8,934 nucleotides of DNA from Actinomycetota bacterium (GTDB taxonomy: Bacteria > Actinomycetota > Actinomycetes > Streptosporangiales > Streptosporangiaceae): positions 1 through 8,934 of the forward strand of contig QGUZ01000199.1 of the NCBI GenBank assembly GCA_003242605.1, written 5' to 3'. Below the pieces are notes generated by a model. The model made no database searches, was not told the DNA's origin, and saw only the letters and a program-made list of their open reading frames with translations. Shown here one piece after another: positions 6,037 through 8,934 of this stretch. A program made the translations under genes and the position numbers. Each line of letters opens with the position of its first letter. The stretch's first letter is position 1.

Positions 6037-7887
6037 ATGCCCGCCCTCAGGTCCCGTACGGTCACCCACGGCAGGAACATGGCCGGCGCCCGGGCCCTCC
6101 TCAGGGCGACCGGTGTGGCCGCCAGTGACTTCGGCAAGCCGATCGTCGCGGTGGCCAACAGCTTCACCGAGTTCGTACCCGGCCACGTGCACCTGCGCGA
6201 GGTCGCGGCGGTGGTGGCCGAGTCGGTGCGTGAGGCGGGCGGCGTGCCCCGGGAGTTCAACACGATCGCGGTCGACGACGGCATCGCGATGGGCCACGGC
6301 GGCATGCTCTACTCCCTGCCCAGCCGCGAGCTCATCGCGGACGCGGTGGAGTACATGGTGAACGCCCACCGCGCCGACGCCCTCGTCTGCATCTCGAACT
6401 GCGACAAGATCACCCCGGGCATGCTGCTCGCCGCCCTGCGGCTCAACATCCCGACCGTGTTCGTCTCCGGCGGCCCGATGGAGGCCGGCAAGATGCCCGG
6501 CCGCAAGCTCGACCTCATCGACTCGATGATCGCCTCGGCGGACGACAAGGTCTCCGACGACGAGCTCGCCCGGATCGAGGAGAGCGCCTGCCCCACGTGC
6601 GGCTCGTGCTCGGGTATGTTCACCGCCAACTCGATGAACTGCCTCACCGAGGCGATCGGCCTCGCGCTCCCCGGCAACGGCACCACGCTCGCCACGCACA
6701 CCGCGCGCAAGGAGCTGTACCGGAAGGCCGGCCGGCTGGTGATGGACCTCGCCCGGCGCTACTACGAGCAGGACGACGAGTCCGTGCTGCCGCTCTCCAT
6801 CGCCACCCGCGACGCGTTCGAGAACGCGATGGCGCTCGACGTGGCGATGGGCGGCTCGACCAACACGATCCTCCACCTGCTCGCCGCCGCGCGTGAGGCC
6901 GGCGTCGACTTCGGGCTCAAGGAGATCAACGAGCTGTCGCTGCGCGTGCCGTGCCTGTGCAAGGTCGCGCCCGCCACGACGAAGTACCACGTGGAGGACG
7001 TGCACCGCGCCGGCGGCATCCCGGCGATCCTCGGCGAGCTCGACCGCGCCGGCCTGATCCACCGGCACACCCGCACGGTCCACTCGCCCACGCTCGGCGA
7101 CTTCATCGACGAGTGGGACCCGCGATCGCCGAAGGTGCGCCCCGAGGCGATCGAGCTGTGGCACGCCGCGCCCGGCGGGGCCCGCACCACGCAGGCGTAC
7201 TCGCAGAGCAACCGGTGGGAGAGCCTCGACCTCGACCGGGAGAACGGCTGCATCCGCGACATCGAGCACGCCTACACCCGGGACGGCGGCCTCGCCGTGC
7301 TGTGGGGCAACCTCGCCCGCGACGGCGCGGTGGTGAAGACCGCTGGCGTCGACGAGTCGATCTGGCGCTTCTCCGGCCCGGCCGTGGTGTTCGAGTCCCA
7401 GGAGGAGGCCGTCGAGGGCATCCTCGGCGACAAGGTGAAGCCCGGCGACGTCGTGGTGGTCCGGTACGAGGGGCCCAAGGGCGGCCCGGGCATGCAGGAG
7501 ATGCTGTACCCGACGAGCTTCCTCAAGGGAAAGGGCCTCGGCAAGGTCTGCGCGCTCATCACCGACGGCCGCTTCTCCGGCGGCACGAGCGGGCTGTCGA
7601 TCGGCCACATCTCCCCCGAGGCGGCCGAGGGAGGGATCATCGCGCTCGTCCGCGACGGGGACATCATCGACATCGACATCCCGAACCGCTCGATCGAGCT
7701 GCGGGTGTCCGAGGAGGAGCTCGCCCGGCGGCGCAAGGAGCTGCTCGACACGCTGCACGGGTACCGGCCGCGCGACCGCAAGCGCCCGGTGAGCGCCGCG
7801 CTCCAGGCCTACGCCGCGCTCACCACCTCGGCGTCCACCGGCGCCTCGCGCGACCTGTCCCAGCTCGGCCGTGCCCACGAGAGCTGA
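6037..7887 (+). CDS. ilvD: Dihydroxy-acid dehydratase
   Basis: The enzyme dehydrates 2,3-dihydroxy-isovalerate and 2,3-dihydroxy-3-methylvalerate to the 2-keto acids, the third common step of valine, isoleucine and leucine synthesis. It is cytosolic and depends on an Fe-S cluster. The product is 616 residues, the same length as E. coli IlvD, starting [17 protein letters not shown]. Visible features are Asp80-Asp81 (Mg2+ site), Cys122-Asp-Lys124 (cluster ligand and the conserved Lys), CPTCGSC at 185-191 (further cluster Cys), and the Ser-rich active-site motif RFSGGTSG (514-518 includes both Ser). Like E. coli IlvD, it has [10 protein letters not shown] where plant-type [2Fe-2S] enzymes have an extra Cys, so a [4Fe-4S] cluster is inferred. 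ATG 6037 has GGGAGA 6 nt upstream and matches family N-termini; an upstream in-frame start at 5965 would add 24 atypical residues. It stands alone, without other ilv genes, and is followed by a strong terminator. Confidence 0.98.
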   Translation: MPALRSRTVTHGRNMAGARALLRATGVAASDFGKPIVAVANSFTEFVPGHVHLREVAAVVAESVREAGGVPREFNTIAVDDGIAMGHGGMLYSLPSRELIADAVEYMVNAHRADALVCISNCDKITPGMLLAALRLNIPTVFVSGGPMEAGKMPGRKLDLIDSMIASADDKVSDDELARIEESACPTCGSCSGMFTANSMNCLTEAIGLALPGNGTTLATHTARKELYRKAGRLVMDLARRYYEQDDESVLPLSIATRDAFENAMALDVAMGGSTNTILHLLAAAREAGVDFGLKEINELSLRVPCLCKVAPATTKYHVEDVHRAGGIPAILGELDRAGLIHRHTRTVHSPTLGDFIDEWDPRSPKVRPEAIELWHAAPGGARTTQAYSQSNRWESLDLDRENGCIRDIEHAYTRDGGLAVLWGNLARDGAVVKTAGVDESIWRFSGPAVVFESQEEAVEGILGDKVKPGDVVVVRYEGPKGGPGMQEMLYPTSFLKGKGLGKVCALITDGRFSGGTSGLSIGHISPEAAEGGIIALVRDGDIIDIDIPNRSIELRVSEEELARRRKELLDTLHGYRPRDRKRPVSAALQAYAALTTSASTGASRDLSQLGRAHES

Positions 7888-7906
7888 CGGCCGGCCACGG
7901 TCTTCC

Positions 7907-7938
7907 CGGGCCCGGGCGCGGCGGCGCGTCCGGGCCCG
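7907..7938 (+). terminator. Strong 14-bp terminator hairpin after ilvD
   Basis: Bases 7907-7920 pair with 7925-7938 over 14 positions, with a single G-U wobble (7916 with 7929) and a 4-nt GCGG loop. The stem begins 20 nt after the ilvD stop. There is no U-tract, which is usual for actinomycete terminators. It should separate ilvD from the WYL gene. Confidence 0.8.
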
Positions 7939-8052
7939 CCTCGTTCGGCGGGCCGCCCCGCCCGCGCCTCCGGCGCTCGGCCGCGCCCGTCCGGGGCGGC
8001 CGGCCGCTCCCGCCGTGGGCCGGGGTCGCATCCCTCGGTGAGGACACGAGGT

Positions 8053-8068
8053 TCGAACACACTGTCGA
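8053..8068. promoter_or_regulatory. LexA (SOS) box-like sequence upstream of the WYL gene
   Basis: TCGAAC-ACAC-TGTCGA compares with the actinobacterial LexA consensus TCGAAC-N4-GTTCGA. The left half is exact and the right half differs at two of six positions, giving 10 of 12. It lies 14 nt upstream of a DNA-damage-type promoter and 43 nt before the WYL start codon. The imperfect half-site means LexA binding may be weak or absent. Confidence 0.4.
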
Positions 8069-8082
8069 AAAAGGGAGGGAAA

Positions 8083-8105
8083 ATGTCGGTGGCCGGAGGT
8101 AACGT
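8083..8105 (+). promoter_or_regulatory. PafBC-dependent (RecA-NDp type) DNA-damage promoter
   Basis: The sequence reads ATGTCGGTG (8083-8091), an 8-nt spacer, then TAACGT (8100-8105). The established motif for LexA-independent DNA-damage promoters in mycobacteria and relatives is TTGTCRGTG-N8-TANNNT. Every defined position matches except the first base of the -35 (A for T), and the spacer length is exact. The -10 ends 6 nt before the ATG at 8112, so transcription would start at about the A of the start codon and yield a leaderless message. Function is inferred from the motif. Confidence 0.75.
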
Positions 8106-8111
8106 CGGATC

Positions 8112-8597
8112 ATGGCAACCGTCGCGAACCAGGCCGCCGCGCCGCTGACGGCGGCCGAGATCGCCGCCCTCGCCCTCTCCCTCGCCCACCTGGGCGCCGG
8201 CCCGCAGTCCGCCACCGCCCGCCGCGGGCTGCGACACGTGTTCCAGCACCTCGACGTCGACGACGAGGTCGTCGCCACCACGCTCGCCACGCTCACCACC
8301 CCGCTCGCCCCCGACGTGGCCCGCCGCGCCCGCGTGATCGCGAACGCGATCACCACCCGGCGGGTGGTCCGCATCGGCTACGTCGACGCGGCCGGGCAGT
8401 GGACCGTGCGCGACGTGGAGCCGGTGACCTGCCTCGTGCACCGCGAGCACTGGTACCTGGTGGGGTGGTGCCGGCTGCGCCGCGCCATCCGCGCCTTCCG
8501 GTTCGACCGCATCCTCACCGCCGAGCCCACCGACCTCCCGGCCCGGCCGCATCTCGCCCGTCACTTCCTGCCGTTCCAGCGCCGCAAAGCAGCCTGA
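8112..8597 (+). CDS. Stand-alone WYL-domain protein without HTH
   Basis: The 161-residue product consists of a helical lead-in (about 12-65, resembling the linker helices of YafY/PafBC-type regulators) and a WYL domain (about 70-155). The signature is visible as HWYLVGW (113-119), with the conserved basic strand AFRFDRI (128-134). Full-length WYL regulators are about 310-330 residues with an N-terminal winged HTH; none is encoded here. TAA at 8100-8102 is in frame just upstream, so ATG 8112 is the earliest start. GGAGG (8095-8099) is 12 nt away, too far to be ideal, but the promoter position predicts a leaderless message. WYL domains sense ligands or nucleic acids; in PafBC they take part in the DNA-damage response. 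With no DNA-binding domain, this protein may act by protein or nucleic-acid contact rather than as a classical regulator. It could instead be the decayed half of a regulator, though its dedicated promoter argues against that. Confidence 0.9.
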   Translation: MATVANQAAAPLTAAEIAALALSLAHLGAGPQSATARRGLRHVFQHLDVDDEVVATTLATLTTPLAPDVARRARVIANAITTRRVVRIGYVDAAGQWTVRDVEPVTCLVHREHWYLVGWCRLRRAIRAFRFDRILTAEPTDLPARPHLARHFLPFQRRKAA

Positions 8598-8633
8598 CAC
8601 GCCGCGACCCCTCGGATACCGGGGAAACCGGCC

Positions 8634-8934
8634 ATGACCAGGCAGAATCCGGTCATGAGGATTTCGGGGGGAGTACTCGCGCTGATCGTGGCGGTCGCCG
8701 GGTCGGCCTGCGCGCCGGGCCGCCCGGCCCCGTCGCAGCAGGGTGACGCCCGGAACGCCGTCATGCCGCCGGGCGCCACGGCACCGGCGCCGTCCGCGCC
8801 GGGCGGCGCCTCCCAGGACGCGGGCCCGGCCGCCGCGGACAACCCGGCCGCCGCGAGCGGCGCGGACGGCCGGGCGGCGGGCGCGGCCACCCCCGCCGCG
8901 GCCGAGCAGGCGCGCCGCCTCACCGCGCGGCTCG
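8634..8934 (+). CDS. Secreted Ala/Pro/Gly-rich protein, possible lipoprotein (3' end outside window)
   Basis: Only the first 100 codons are present. The N-terminus has Arg3 and Arg9, a hydrophobic core (GGVLALIVAVAG) and Cys26, as in an exported protein. The Cys context GSAC lacks the usual aliphatic residue at -3 of a lipobox, so either lipidation at Cys26 or ordinary signal-peptidase cleavage after ACA is possible. What follows is a low-complexity Ala/Pro/Gly linker of about 60 residues, typical of actinomycete cell-surface proteins. The last visible part (AAAEQARRLTARL) may begin a helical domain. ATG 8634 has GGGGAAA 6 nt upstream and is preferred; ATG 8655 is in frame and would give a shorter signal peptide (Cys19). 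It starts 37 nt after the WYL stop, so co-transcription with that gene is possible. The functional domain lies outside the window. Confidence 0.65.
   Translation, partial: MTRQNPVMRISGGVLALIVAVAGSACAPGRPAPSQQGDARNAVMPPGATAPAPSAPGGASQDAGPAAADNPAAASGADGRAAGAATPAAAEQARRLTARL

Noticed and set aside
5086..8031. Minus-strand open frame of 981 codons opposite the NERD gene and ilvD
   Set aside because: It is the antisense shadow of strongly GC3-biased genes. The translation is low-complexity Arg/Ala/Gly/His-rich, has no family resemblance and runs through intergenic hairpins.
8031..8054. A second DNA-damage promoter (CTCGGTG followed by 8 nt)
   Set aside because: The hexamer at the -10 position is AGGTTC, which does not fit TANNNT, and the -35 lacks the TTG start.
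8561..8923. Minus-strand open frame opposite the lipoprotein-like gene
   Set aside because: Ala/Gly/Pro-rich shadow; the plus strand carries a start, a ribosome site and a clear signal sequence.

Overview
The window is about 8.9 kb of very GC-rich DNA, with strong G/C bias at third codon positions, frequent GTG starts and GC-rich hairpins that lack U-tracts. This is the signature of a high-GC actinomycete. The style of the PepN, IlvD, amidase and NERD proteins suggests a Streptosporangiales- or Streptomyces-like organism, but this is inference and no taxonomic marker is present. I see no mobile element, CRISPR array, tRNA or rRNA. The window looks chromosomal, and no gap between genes exceeds 300 bases.

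Layout: (1) 1-2214 (+), a 5'-truncated M1 aminopeptidase N. (2) 2390-3400 (+), an unrecognised Cys-rich soluble protein. (3) 3420-4856 (-), an amidase-signature hydrolase, convergent with gene 2 and 19 nt from it. (4) 4857-5037, a divergent promoter region with a 9-bp inverted repeat and a perfect 10-bp tandem repeat. (5) 5038-5871 (+), a membrane-anchored NERD-domain protein. (6) 6037-7887 (+), ilvD, flanked upstream by hairpins and an inverted repeat and downstream by a 14-bp terminator-like hairpin. (7) 8112-8597 (+), a stand-alone WYL-domain protein. (8) 8634 to the window end (+), the start of a secreted Ala/Pro/Gly-rich protein, possibly a lipoprotein.

Most of the content is housekeeping: peptide turnover by PepN, branched-chain amino-acid synthesis by IlvD, and a general amidase. 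The genes appear to be separate transcription units rather than one operon.

The most interesting locus is the WYL gene. Directly before its ATG lies a near-perfect match to the PafBC-dependent DNA-damage promoter of actinobacteria (RecA-NDp type, TTGTCRGTG-N8-TANNNT). Its -10 element ends 6 nt before the ATG, so the message would be leaderless. A LexA-box-like sequence (10 of 12 consensus positions) lies 14 nt upstream of that promoter. The encoded protein is the WYL sensor domain with no DNA-binding HTH, the same domain class found in PafB and PafC. This suggests a small DNA-damage-induced WYL protein that could sense a ligand or nucleic acid, or feed back on PafBC. The promoter match is seen in the sequence; the function is inference.
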